A stretch of DNA of 64,000 nt from Micromonospora sp. WMMD980 (GTDB lineage: Bacteria > Actinomycetota > Actinomycetes > Mycobacteriales > Micromonosporaceae). The stretch covers positions 4,898,001 to 4,962,000 of the forward strand of contig NZ_JARUBE010000003.1 of assembly GCF_029626035.1 (NCBI RefSeq), written 5' to 3'. Within the stretch, counting starts at the first letter, position 1, and each line of letters starts with the position of its first letter. Both the position numbers and the translations under genes were made by a program. Shown one piece after another: positions 1-7,742 of the stretch. Below the pieces are notes generated by a model. The model saw only the letters and a program-made list of their open reading frames with translations, did no database searches and was not told the DNA's origin.

Positions 1-133
1 TCCGCCCCGCCGGGTCGGATCGGCGGTCACCGGCCACGCACCCGTATCCCCGTCATCCACTGCATGCTAGGGCAGGGTCGCCCGCGGCGCGCTCTCCGTC
101 GTGGCCGCCTCCGTGCTCCGGGTCGCCGCTGGC

Positions 134-532
134 TCAGCCCGTCGTCACCATCAAGAGGTGACCGTCCGGGTCGGCGAACGTGGCGGTGAAACCCCACGGC
201 TGCTCGGCCGGCGGCGTCACCACGCGGGCGCCCGCGGATCGGGCCCGGTCGACGATCCGCCGGACCTCGTCGGGATCTGCGGCGACCCAGCTCAGCACGC
301 ACTCGCTGTGGCCCCGCTCGGCGACCTCGTGGTCGCCGATGACCCAACCGAAGCCCCCGCTCGGCACCAGCATCAGCCGCAGGCCGTCGTTCACGGCGAA
401 CTGGAGCGGCTCGGGAATCCCGTCCGCCGCCGGCTCACCGATCGCCGTCCAGCCGAGGGCGTCGACGTAGAAGCGGTGTGACGTGACGCGGTCGGCGATC
501 GGCAGGCTGACGGTCACGGTCGGATCGGCCAT
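134..532 (-). CDS. VOC (glyoxalase/bleomycin-resistance) family protein
   Basis: A 132-residue protein with the usual single-module VOC length. It opens with a beta strand containing VSLPIADR, then SHRFYVDALGW, and closes with ATFADPDGHLLMV, the typical second-half beta strand that supplies the metal-ligand region. VOC proteins fold as paired beta-alpha-beta-beta-beta units and bind a metal or a small ligand. Substrates vary widely and cannot be read from this sequence, so no enzymatic activity is claimed. A GGAG lies about 8 bases before the ATG at 532. It is on the same strand as the anti-sigma-like gene upstream (gap 95 bases) but may be transcribed separately. Family call is firm; function is unknown. 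Confidence 0.85.
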   Translation of the reverse strand: MADPTVTVSLPIADRVTSHRFYVDALGWTAIGEPAADGIPEPLQFAVNDGLRLMLVPSGGFGWVIGDHEVAERGHSECVLSWVAADPDEVRRIVDRARSAGARVVTPPAEQPWGFTATFADPDGHLLMVTTG

Positions 533-627
533 GGTGGCAACTCCAGATCTGGGCGAAGAGCAAGGTCACCGAGGTGGACCGCGCGACCGGTCCGAACTCA
601 TCGGCCGCTCCCCCCGGTGCCCACCGG

Positions 628-1773
628 TCAACCGACACCTGGTGCGAAGCCGATCCGCCAACCCGCCACGGCGAAGCTGTCGGCGATGACCGTGACGGTC
701 ACCCGCTTCCCGGTCCGGACCGGCACCTTGAACCGGGGCGGCAGGTCGTATTCGGAGGCCAACGCGGTTCCCGTCGCACACTCGCCGGACCAGTCGTAGA
801 ACGCCCGCCGCTCCACCTCCTTCCCGTCGACCAGCACGCGGATCCGGCCGGGCGCCACAGCGCAGAGGTAGATGTTCAACTGCAGCGGCATGGCCAGGTC
901 GAGCCGGTACGACCCGTTCGGCGACGCGGCGGTGCGGGCGTCGATCTCACCGAGTTCGTTCGGGAAGGGCTCACCAGGGTTCCCCGTCGCCGACTCCGCG
1001 ACGGTGTCCAGATCAACCATTTCGGCGGGCCGGGACGGCATCGGGAACTGCTCGAACGGCACCGGTGTATAGACACCGACCGCCAACGTGCCGACGAGGT
1101 GGGTCGCGGCGCCCGGCCGGGCATCCGCGTTGTCGGTCGCCAGCGGCTTGCCGATCTTGACCACGATCGTCACCGGCTTCCCCGCACGGACGCCCAGTTC
1201 ACTCCAGTGGGCGTAGTGTCCGTTCATCCCGGCGTCGACAAGCGCCGGCCCCGGAAGCATCGACGAGCCGCAGTCTCCGGTGCCGACGACCTTCCTGCCG
1301 ACAGTGACCTGGATCAGGTGGTCGGACCGGCCGGGAGCCGCCCCCGCACGCAGTCGGTCGTCGCAGTCGATGCCCAGTCGGAAGTCCGCGGCATCAGGCG
1401 TGAACGTCAGAGTGATGGTCGACCGCCCCGGCAGGACCACCTCGCGCGCCAGCACTCGACGATGCCCGCGTAGGTACTCGGGGAGCAACCCGCCGGCGGG
1501 AGTGGGCGCCGGACCCGGTACGACGGTCGGGGCCGGCGACGCCGAGGACGTGCTGGCCAGAGGCGACGGCGTCGAGTCGGCGGGCTGGCGCGCGACCAGG
1601 CCCACCGAGGTCGCGCTGCTGGCCAGCACCACGGCGGCGGCGACGCCGGCGGCGCGTACCCGTCGTTGCCGGGTGATGCGCCGGTGCAGCACCACCAGAC
1701 GGTCCTCGCCGGACGGAACCTCCGCGCTCTGCACCGTCAGGAGACGGCGCAGGCGCTCCTCTTCGACGGTCAT
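628..1773 (-). CDS. Membrane-anchored partner of the SigE-type sigma factor (putative anti-sigma or sensor protein)
   Basis: A 381-residue protein with a short, charged cytoplasmic N-terminus (about residues 1-40), one membrane segment (about 41-61, Ala/Val-rich), a Pro/Ser/Thr/Ala linker, and a large extracytoplasmic region of about 280 residues with beta-rich, lectin-like character and several cysteines (for example GDCGSS and YLCAVAP). The ATG at 1773 overlaps the stop of the upstream sigma gene in an ATGA arrangement, so it is probably translationally coupled to it. That layout is typical of a sigma factor with its membrane-bound regulator, but no canonical zinc anti-sigma (HxxxCxxC) motif is visible. 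Because the sigma gene carries a nonsense codon, coupling may be impaired. The exact role is inferred from context only. Confidence 0.7.
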   Translation of the reverse strand: MTVEEERLRRLLTVQSAEVPSGEDRLVVLHRRITRQRRVRAAGVAAAVVLASSATSVGLVARQPADSTPSPLASTSSASPAPTVVPGPAPTPAGGLLPEYLRGHRRVLAREVVLPGRSTITLTFTPDAADFRLGIDCDDRLRAGAAPGRSDHLIQVTVGRKVVGTGDCGSSMLPGPALVDAGMNGHYAHWSELGVRAGKPVTIVVKIGKPLATDNADARPGAATHLVGTLAVGVYTPVPFEQFPMPSRPAEMVDLDTVAESATGNPGEPFPNELGEIDARTAASPNGSYRLDLAMPLQLNIYLCAVAPGRIRVLVDGKEVERRAFYDWSGECATGTALASEYDLPPRFKVPVRTGKRVTVTVIADSFAVAGWRIGFAPGVG

Positions 1774-2276
1774 CCGATGAGCTCCTTCTCGTCCCGGCGA
1801 TCGGCAAGTGCGGGGTGCGCGCGCAGCTTCGCCAGGCCCTTGCTGGCCTGGCTCTTGACGGTGCCGACGCTGATGCCGAGCGTCTCGGCGATCTGCGTCT
1901 CGGTGAGGTCCTCGAAGTAGCGCAGCACGAGGACCGCCCGCTACCGCCGCGGAAGCTCGGCGAGCATCCGCCACAACGCGTCCCGCTCGACGTACTGCGT
2001 GACCCGGTCGGCCGCCTCGACGCGCTCGGGCACCGCCTGCGGGATCTCCCCGGTCCAGCGACGGCGGCGCCACGACAGGTAGGTGTTGACGATGGTCCGG
2101 CGGACGTACGCCTCGGCGTCCCCGCGCACCCGGGGCCACGCGAACCAGACCTTGACCAGGGCCGTCTGCAGCAGGTCCTCGGCCGCCGCCCAGTCGCCGG
2201 TGAGCAGATAGGCGACGCGCAGCAACCGGGCCGATCGGTCGACCACGAACTGGTCGTACTCGGTGCGGTCGGCCAA
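1770..2276 (-). pseudogene. SigE-family RNA polymerase sigma-70 factor, interrupted by an in-frame TAG
   Basis: Read through, this would be a 168-residue sigma-70 family factor of the actinobacterial SigE type. Region 2 is clear (FVVDRSARLLRVAYLLTGD, then AAEDLLQTALVKVW) and region 4 is intact downstream ([20 protein letters not shown] followed by [10 protein letters not shown]). Between them the complementary strand reads CGG CGG TAG CGG GCG GTC at 1941-1943, where the family normally has Gln in LPRRQRAV. A single CAG to TAG change explains the break, since the frame is open on both sides. The product would end after 111 residues and lack the -35-binding region 4. The start is taken as TTG at 2276 because GGAGG lies 7 bases upstream; an in-frame ATG at 2306 is the alternative. 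The 3' end overlaps the next gene (ATGA). It could be a recent pseudogene, a sequencing error or a suppressed stop. Confidence 0.8.
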
Positions 2277-2515
2277 CCGTCCTCCTCCGTCGGGCCTGCA
2301 CCTCATCTACGCGTCGACCCGACGCGATGGTTGCCCCGGCATGACCTCGACGTCGCCGCGCTACCCGGTTCCAGTCGTCGACCTGCCTTTCCAGGTCCGC
2401 GCCCTCGCCGGCGGTCCGGTGCCTCCCGCGCATTCCACGCCACGCGTCCATCATGGCCCGCCCCGCAATGATCAAGACTCCTGTCGGCCGGCGTCGGGAA
2501 CTGCGGCCGATGCGG
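2277..2515. other. Intergenic, upstream of the sigma gene
   Basis: It must hold the promoter of the sigma/anti-sigma pair on the complementary strand, but I cannot point to a convincing -35/-10 pair. No gene is supported here. Confidence 0.4.
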
Positions 2516-2824
2516 CTACCAGTACGTCAGGCGGAACACGTCTCGGGCAACCAGGCCGCCCGGCGGCCGCAACGGGTCGTAGCCGTCACCGAAATACCCC
2601 GCTCGCTGATGAGAGCGGAGCACGAGACGATGGCCGACGAGCATCAGGATGAAGCCAACGGCAGCCATCGTCGCCGCCCCCGGTGGGGACATCAGCCGCA
2701 CATCCACCGCCCGGAACGGCCACGGAAAAACAGCCAAGACGATCGCCAAACGGTAGACCCAGATCCCCGCACGGTAGGTGAAAAGCCGCCGGCACGCCTC
2801 GAAACCGCTGCTGTTGATCGACAC
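2516..2824 (-). CDS. Small hypothetical membrane protein
   Basis: A 102-residue protein of unknown function with two hydrophobic stretches, roughly residues 19-38 (around WVYRLAIVLAVFPWPF) and 50-66 (AATMAAVGFILMLVGH), followed by a basic and aromatic C-terminus. The GTG at 2824 is preceded, with a 6-base gap, by TAGCCT on the same strand. This matches the leaderless promoter pattern seen at several other genes in this window and supports both the start and the reality of the gene. It lies just outside the tRNA-Thr island. No family is recognised. Confidence 0.6.
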   Translation of the reverse strand: MSINSSGFEACRRLFTYRAGIWVYRLAIVLAVFPWPFRAVDVRLMSPPGAATMAAVGFILMLVGHRLVLRSHQRAGYFGDGYDPLRPPGGLVARDVFRLTYW

Positions 2825-2830
2825 CGCGTC

Positions 2831-2836
2831 AGGCTA
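2831..2836 (-). promoter_or_regulatory. Putative -10 element for leaderless transcription of the gene starting at 2824
   Basis: TAGCCT on the complementary strand ends 6 bases before the GTG start and no Shine-Dalgarno sequence lies between. The -35 is not obvious. Confidence 0.45.
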
Positions 2837-2899
2837 GCCCGTGCTCTGCGCTCATCGCCGACCCTGCCGTCGGCGCTGTCGTCGACCTCGGGAAACGGC

Positions 2900-2926
2900 G
2901 AAGCCCAGGCCGATGACCTGGGCTTC
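2900..2926 (-). terminator. Hairpin after the displaced tRNA-Thr 3' fragment
   Basis: Ten-base perfect arms (GAAGCCCAGG and its complement) around a 7-base loop, immediately downstream of the tRNA 3' fragment on the complementary strand. There is no long T-run. It is probably the original terminator of the tRNA-Thr gene, left behind when the island inserted. Confidence 0.6.
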
Positions 2927-2930
2927 CGTG

Positions 2931-2967
2931 CCGAGCCGCCTGACGGAATCGAACCGTCGACCTACGC
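2931..2967 (-). repeat. Displaced 3' end of tRNA-Thr (putative att site, island left end)
   Basis: These 37 bases are identical to 11353-11389. They comprise the tRNA-Thr 3' end from the 3' side of the anticodon stem through the T arm and acceptor, plus the discriminator and three downstream bases. Identity stops abruptly at both ends (2930 is g against a; 2968 is t against a). There is no 5' tRNA half here. This is the expected footprint of a tyrosine-recombinase element integrated at a tRNA 3' end. Confidence 0.8.
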
Positions 2968-3374
2968 TCCCCGACCACGGCACTTGTTTTACTTGCCATC
3001 AACCGTCAGGAGCTGGCGTTGACCTGCACAAACGCCGAAGCAAAGTGATCATTATTCGTCAGCGCCCGTCAGCAGTATGCAGGGGTTTTCGGGGGGTAAA
3101 CGGGGGTCTTGATCAGCACAACCACAGCTGGCTGGGGATGGGGCGCAGTTTGGCGCCCTGCCGGGACACAGTGACACGTCGCGATCTCACCCGGCTATGG
3201 GCGTGGGCTTGCCTGGAACGAGCTTGGCGGGTTCGACCACTTGCGGTACCGGCCAGTCGGATAGCTGACACGGGAGCGAGAGGGATCGATATGTCGCGAT
3301 CCGGCCCATAGGCTGGGGAGCGCTTCGACCGGTCTCGAGAAGAGCCGACCGGTTCAGGGACAATTGGAGGCTTC
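2968..3374. other. Non-coding left end of the island
   Basis: I see no gene here. The stretch is comparatively A/T-rich in places (gatcattattcg near 3047) and should contain the promoter of the EACC1/caspase operon. GTTTTCGGGGGGT at 3085-3097 recurs at 11276-11288 near the other island end. Confidence 0.45.
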
Positions 3375-3755
3375 GTGGCGGACCACCCGGAGGTTGAGGT
3401 CGAGGTTCTCGCGGACGGTGACGTCCTGCGGGGCGAGCGACTGGCTCGATCCCTGTTCCGGAGCCTGTCCGAGGCCGAAGGGCTGGCGGTGCGGTTGCCA
3501 GCGGACACCGCTGCGGTCGAGCCTGGCGCCAAGGGGATGGAAGTCGTTGCCGATGCCTCGATGTGGGTCTTCCTGACGGCGGGGGTGCAGGCCGGTTCGC
3601 GGATCCTGCTGGCCACCATTCAGGCGTGGACCCAGAGGGAAAGGCATCGCACCGTACGATTGAAGATTGGTGATCGCAGCATCGAGGTGCCGGCGGCGGC
3701 GACGCCCGGCCAGGAACGCATCGTCGAAACGTTCCTGCGCGGCGACGAGCACTAA
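3375..3755 (+). CDS. EACC1-like effector-associated small protein
   Basis: A 126-residue protein with an N-terminal strand/helix (about 1-45), a hydrophobic Ala/Leu/Ile helix (about 55-75, around FLTAGVQAGSRILLATIQAW) and a C-terminal beta hairpin (RTVRLKIGDRSIEVP) followed by a final helix. This layout matches what I know as effector-associated constant component 1 (EACC1). EACC1 proteins are small and sit immediately upstream of diverse effectors, often caspase-like peptidases, in actinobacterial NTP-dependent conflict systems. The GTG start has TTGGAGG 4 bases upstream. Only 2 bases separate its TAA from the caspase-helicase start, so the two form a translationally linked pair. I infer that it docks or regulates the caspase. 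A weak similarity to other short membrane-associated proteins cannot be excluded by eye. Confidence 0.7.
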   Translation: MADHPEVEVEVLADGDVLRGERLARSLFRSLSEAEGLAVRLPADTAAVEPGAKGMEVVADASMWVFLTAGVQAGSRILLATIQAWTQRERHRTVRLKIGDRSIEVPAAATPGQERIVETFLRGDEH

Positions 3756-3757
3756 TC

Positions 3758-6700
3758 GTGCTCGCTACGGGCCGCAAAGCGCTGTTGATCGGAGTTGAGC
3801 GCTACGAGGACGGCCGGTTCGCCGCCTTGCCGTCGTGCCGAGCCGACGTGTCGGCGATGCACCAGGTGTTGCGCCACCCAGCAATTGGCAGCTTCGACAT
3901 GGTGACCGCACTGCCCGACCCGAGCGCCGCAGAGATGCGCCGGGGCATCTACGAGTTCTTGGAGGACGCCGGCCCGGGAGATCTGGTTCTGCTGTACATC
4001 AGCGGGCACGGTACCCGGCTGCGACACAGCTCGGGAGAGTTCTTCTTCGTCGCCCGGGACACGGACCACGACCGCCTGGAGGAGACGGCAGTCTCAGCCA
4101 GCTTTGTCAACGAGCAGCTAGAGGCGTGCCGGGCACCGCAAAAGGTGACGATCATCGATGCTTGTGAGAGCGGTGGCTTCGCGGTCGGCCTGCGGACGCG
4201 GGACGCCAAGGGCTCGTCATCCGAGCAGGCGCCGCTGCAAAGTCGCGGAGTATACGTGCTGTCCTCGTCCGGCGTGGGCGAGGCTTCCTACAGCGGCCCG
4301 ACGACTGACGCCGGCCCCCAGCCGTCAGTGTTCACCGGCGAGATCGTCCGGGCACTTCAGGATGGCGAAGCCGATCATGACGGCGACGGAAAGATCTCCG
4401 TCGTGGACCTGTTCCACCACGTCTCCGCACGCGTCCGCAGCCAGGAACGCGGCAGTCGACAGGTCCCGGTGTACTCGGCCATCGGGGTCAACTCCAAAAT
4501 CGTCATCGCGGACGTGATCGCGGGTGGCGCCGTCCGGCTCGACGCGGCGCCGACCGACCCGGTCGCGCGCCCATCGCCCACCGCCCGCAAGAATCCCGTC
4601 CAGCCACCCACCTGGGAACGTCTCCTCGACTATTACCAGCGCTGCCTCCAAGTTGAGACGCAGGAAACTCCGCTCCTTCGGATCGGCGAGGTGGGGGACC
4701 GATTCGTGTGCCTCCCCGGCCGGGAACGCTTCCTGTCCGGCGGCTCCGCCGACAGCGATCAGCTGATTCTGGACGCCGAAACGGCCGCGTGGGTTCGGCG
4801 TGTTGCGGAGTCGGATGACGAGTTGTGGGCCGGTTATCCCGCCGTGCTGTTGTACGGGCCACCGGACCGCCCTTGGCGGGAGCCGCGGTTCGCCCCGCTC
4901 GTGGTGCGCCGGGTGGAGATCGTGGCCGACGCCACCGGGCTGCGACTGGAACCGGTCGGCCCGGCCCAACCACATCGCGGCCTGGCCCGCGAACATCTTG
5001 GCCCCGACCAGGCCCGACACCTGGCGGAGACGTACTACGCCAGCTGGCATGCCGGCGGATACGCCCAGATGGCCAAAGACATGCGCGAGCTGCTCCGCGG
5101 CGAGTTCGAGTTGCCCATGGTCGAGGAACTACGGCCAGAGCACCTGGCGGCCACGATCGATCAACGTACGCCGACCGCCGGGGCACGCAACGTCGCTGTG
5201 CTATATCGGGTGTCCCGCCGTGAGGAGGCAGTAGCCAACTTGATGAAGGACCTGGCTCACCTGCGTGGTAGAACCGCGGACTTCGGCGGTACGGCGCTGG
5301 CCGGGCTGTGGTCGCCGGAACCGGCCGACGTGCCGGGAAGTTCGGGCGAACCGCCGCTGCTGGCCGCTCCACTGGCGTGCAACGAGGCACAGCAGGAGGT
5401 CATCGTTTCGGCGCTGATGGCGCGGCTGACCGTGGCCACCGGCCCACCCGGCAGCGGCAAGAGCCAACTGGTCGCCAACGCGGTGGCCACGGCGGTCCTC
5501 CACAATCAGAAAGTCCTGGTCGCGTCCACGAATAACACCGCGGTGGACGAGGTTTGGCGCCGGTGTCAAGAGTTGGTACCCGGCCTGTTGGTACGTACGG
5601 GCAGCCGAGCCGGACAGATCAACTACGCGGAAAACGAGACCACCGAATTGATCGAGTTGGCCGGTGTTGGCCCGGCGGACCGCAACCGAGCAACTGCGCG
5701 GATGGCGCTCGTCGAAGAGGCGCACCGGGTGGCACGGATTCGCGCGCGGCTCGCCGACGTGGCGGACCGAGAGCGGGTGCTGCTGGGGTTGGCGCAAGAC
5801 CGGGACCAGCTGGCCGCCGCGTTGGGCCGCCCGGTGGACGATCTCGCTGAGGACTTGGGCGACGTTTCCGACCTGCTCCGGTGGCAACGACGAGCCCGAC
5901 GCTGTGCGGATGCCCGAATACTCGCGCGATGGCGGCGGACCCGATTGCTCCGAACTGCGCAGCTTTCGGGCGAGCCGAGCGCCGAGACCTGCCAGGCGCT
6001 GGCTGATTTCGCTGATGCCCAACAACGCTGGCTCGAGCTGCGCAGCACCGATCGGGAGATGCGCGACGACGCGACGCTCGCCGCCGAGGTTGCGGCGGCC
6101 GAAGTGGCCCTGCATACCGCGTCGCTTGCCGCGATCGACACCACCGTCCGAAGTAACGCCCGGAACGGTCGGCAGCAGATCCTCGCCCTGCTCCAGGCCA
6201 AACAGGCCGCCGGCAGTGACTGGCCGGAGGTCAAGCGGGCCCTGTCGGCGGTACGCGGTTGGGCCGTGAGCAGCTTGGCGGTGCGACGGTTCCCCACTGA
6301 GGCGGCGCTATTCGACCTGGTTGTCATCGACGAGGCCAGCCAATGCTCGATACCGCAGATACTGCCGCTGCTGTTCCGAGCCCGTCGCGCCCTCGTGATC
6401 GGTGATCCGATGCAGTTGCGGCACATCGCCGCGATCACTCCCGACCGGGAGGCGGAGGCCCGACGCACCGCAGGGCTGGCAGGCGATTGGCTCGACCAGC
6501 GTCATCTGGCCTACCGTCGGCACTCCGCGTTCCACGCCTTAGAGCACGCCGCGGGTGGCAGCCGGCTGCTCGACGAACACTATCGGTGTCACCCCCAGAT
6601 CGCCGAGGTGGTGAACAGGCTCTTCTACGGCGGCCAGCTCACCGTCCTGACCGACACCAAGAATCGGCGCGGGCTCGATCGTGGTCCGATCATGTGGGCG

Positions 6701-7450
6701 CCGGTCCAGGGGGAGCCGCGGCGCCCGCGGAACGGCGGATCGTGGGTTAACCTCCTCGAGGCAGAGAAGGTTAACGACTGCGTCCGATACTTGCTTCAGC
6801 AGTTGCCGGACGAGGCGACGGTAGGAGTGGTGACCCCCTACAAGGCGCAAGCCGACCAGATCGCCCGACAGTGGATCGACGAGCCGCGGGTGCGGGTCGG
6901 CACCGTGCACACATTTCAGGGCGGCGAACGCGATGTGATCGTTCTGTCCCTGGTCGCCGGAGCCTCGATGCCTGGCGGCAGCGTCGCATGGCTGGAAGCA
7001 GAGCGGAACCTCTGGAATGTGGCGATCAGCCGGGCGCGTGCCCACCTGATCGTCGTGGGCGACCGTGCATTCTGGACGTCCCGTCAGGGCGCCGGAGCCG
7101 AACTCGCCGCGGTCAACGCCGCGGCCGACGGACCGGCTGCCGATGATGACCCGTTGCTCCAACGCCTCTACGCGCGGCTGAGCGGGATACCGGGTGCCAG
7201 CGTCGAACTCGCCGTGACCGTGCACGGGCATCCATGCGATGCCCTGGTGAAGATCGACGGCGACTCGAAGGCCGTCCTGCTCGATCGGCCCGCCCCGACT
7301 ATCGATCCCGCACGACACCTCCGCCTTCAGTATCGGCGCCTCGAGCTGCTCACTCCGCCCCACAACGCCGTTCGTCTTCCGGCGTGGCAGCTGTACGACA
7401 CCGCCTCGAGTCTCCTCACCCCCGGCCCCCCGGAGGTGTCGACCGTTTAG
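3758..7450 (+). CDS. Caspase-like peptidase fused to a superfamily 1 (UPF1/DNA2-type) helicase
   Basis: A 1230-residue fusion. The N-terminal caspase (C14) domain, about 1-250, has KALLIGVERY, catalytic His84 in YISGHGT and catalytic Cys136 in IIDACESGG, then an acidic DHDGDGKIS loop. After a linker of about 260 residues comes an SF1 helicase: Walker A GPPGSGKS (562-569), Walker B VIDEAS (Asp858-Glu859), then GDPMQLRHI, EHYRCHP, TPYKAQADQI, GTVHTFQGGERD and NVAISRARAHL. A final module of about 80 residues (HGHPCDALVKIDG, then ARHLRLQYRRLELL) has no secure name. All catalytic residues I can check are present. The start is GTG at 3758. I infer an immune or self-killing protein in which helicase activity on foreign or damaged nucleic acid gates the peptidase. 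The target is unknown. Confidence 0.9.
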   Translation: MLATGRKALLIGVERYEDGRFAALPSCRADVSAMHQVLRHPAIGSFDMVTALPDPSAAEMRRGIYEFLEDAGPGDLVLLYISGHGTRLRHSSGEFFFVARDTDHDRLEETAVSASFVNEQLEACRAPQKVTIIDACESGGFAVGLRTRDAKGSSSEQAPLQSRGVYVLSSSGVGEASYSGPTTDAGPQPSVFTGEIVRALQDGEADHDGDGKISVVDLFHHVSARVRSQERGSRQVPVYSAIGVNSKIVIADVIAGGAVRLDAAPTDPVARPSPTARKNPVQPPTWERLLDYYQRCLQVETQETPLLRIGEVGDRFVCLPGRERFLSGGSADSDQLILDAETAAWVRRVAESDDELWAGYPAVLLYGPPDRPWREPRFAPLVVRRVEIVADATGLRLEPVGPAQPHRGLAREHLGPDQARHLAETYYASWHAGGYAQMAKDMRELLRGEFELPMVEELRPEHLAATIDQRTPTAGARNVAVLYRVSRREEAVANLMKDLAHLRGRTADFGGTALAGLWSPEPADVPGSSGEPPLLAAPLACNEAQQEVIVSALMARLTVATGPPGSGKSQLVANAVATAVLHNQKVLVASTNNTAVDEVWRRCQELVPGLLVRTGSRAGQINYAENETTELIELAGVGPADRNRATARMALVEEAHRVARIRARLADVADRERVLLGLAQDRDQLAAALGRPVDDLAEDLGDVSDLLRWQRRARRCADARILARWRRTRLLRTAQLSGEPSAETCQALADFADAQQRWLELRSTDREMRDDATLAAEVAAAEVALHTASLAAIDTTVRSNARNGRQQILALLQAKQAAGSDWPEVKRALSAVRGWAVSSLAVRRFPTEAALFDLVVIDEASQCSIPQILPLLFRARRALVIGDPMQLRHIAAITPDREAEARRTAGLAGDWLDQRHLAYRRHSAFHALEHAAGGSRLLDEHYRCHPQIAEVVNRLFYGGQLTVLTDTKNRRGLDRGPIMWAPVQGEPRRPRNGGSWVNLLEAEKVNDCVRYLLQQLPDEATVGVVTPYKAQADQIARQWIDEPRVRVGTVHTFQGGERDVIVLSLVAGASMPGGSVAWLEAERNLWNVAISRARAHLIVVGDRAFWTSRQGAGAELAAVNAAADGPAADDDPLLQRLYARLSGIPGASVELAVTVHGHPCDALVKIDGDSKAVLLDRPAPTIDPARHLRLQYRRLELLTPPHNAVRLPAWQLYDTASSLLTPGPPEVSTV

Positions 7451-7461
7451 CCACGGGCGTT

Positions 7462-7739
7462 TCAGCGAATGCCCTGGATCGTCGCGGGCAGGGCCGTCGT
7501 GTACGAGAGGATCTCGAACTGGCGGCCGTACTGCGGATGCGAGACCACCACCCCTGCAACCGCAAACTCTCACCGGGCTGCGCCCCCAGCAGCGCGCCGA
7601 CCACGGTCAGCAGATCTGAACCACGCCCGGTCGCCACCCGTGCGACGGTGTACCCGGTCTCCTCGTTGACGTACGTCAGCCGCTCCAGCACCGCCTCAAG
7701 CACATGCGGAGACGGGTGGGACGAGACAGCCCTGGGCAC
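7462..7739 (-). pseudogene. RecD2-like helicase N-terminal remnant, frameshifted and truncated
   Basis: The first part reads VLEAVLERLTYVNEETGYTV, then DLLTVVGALLGAQPGESLRL, which is the RecD2/RecD-like helicase N-terminal OB region. Within GGGTGGTGGTCTCGCAT (about 7540-7556) the reading shifts. The alternative frame continues the family sequence as SHPQYGRQFEILSYTTALPA, then TIQGIR, and stops with TGA at 7462-7464. The whole ATPase portion (about 600 residues) is missing. The 5' end is a GTG at 7739, 3 bases from the end of the SNF2 gene. This is a decayed fragment, presumably of a gene once carried by the island or captured during rearrangement; no product is expected. Confidence 0.8.
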
Positions 7740-7742
7740 GGG

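Noticed and set aside
2931..2967. A second tRNA-Thr gene at the left end
   Set aside because: Only the 3' half is present; no D arm or 5' acceptor strand can be found around it.
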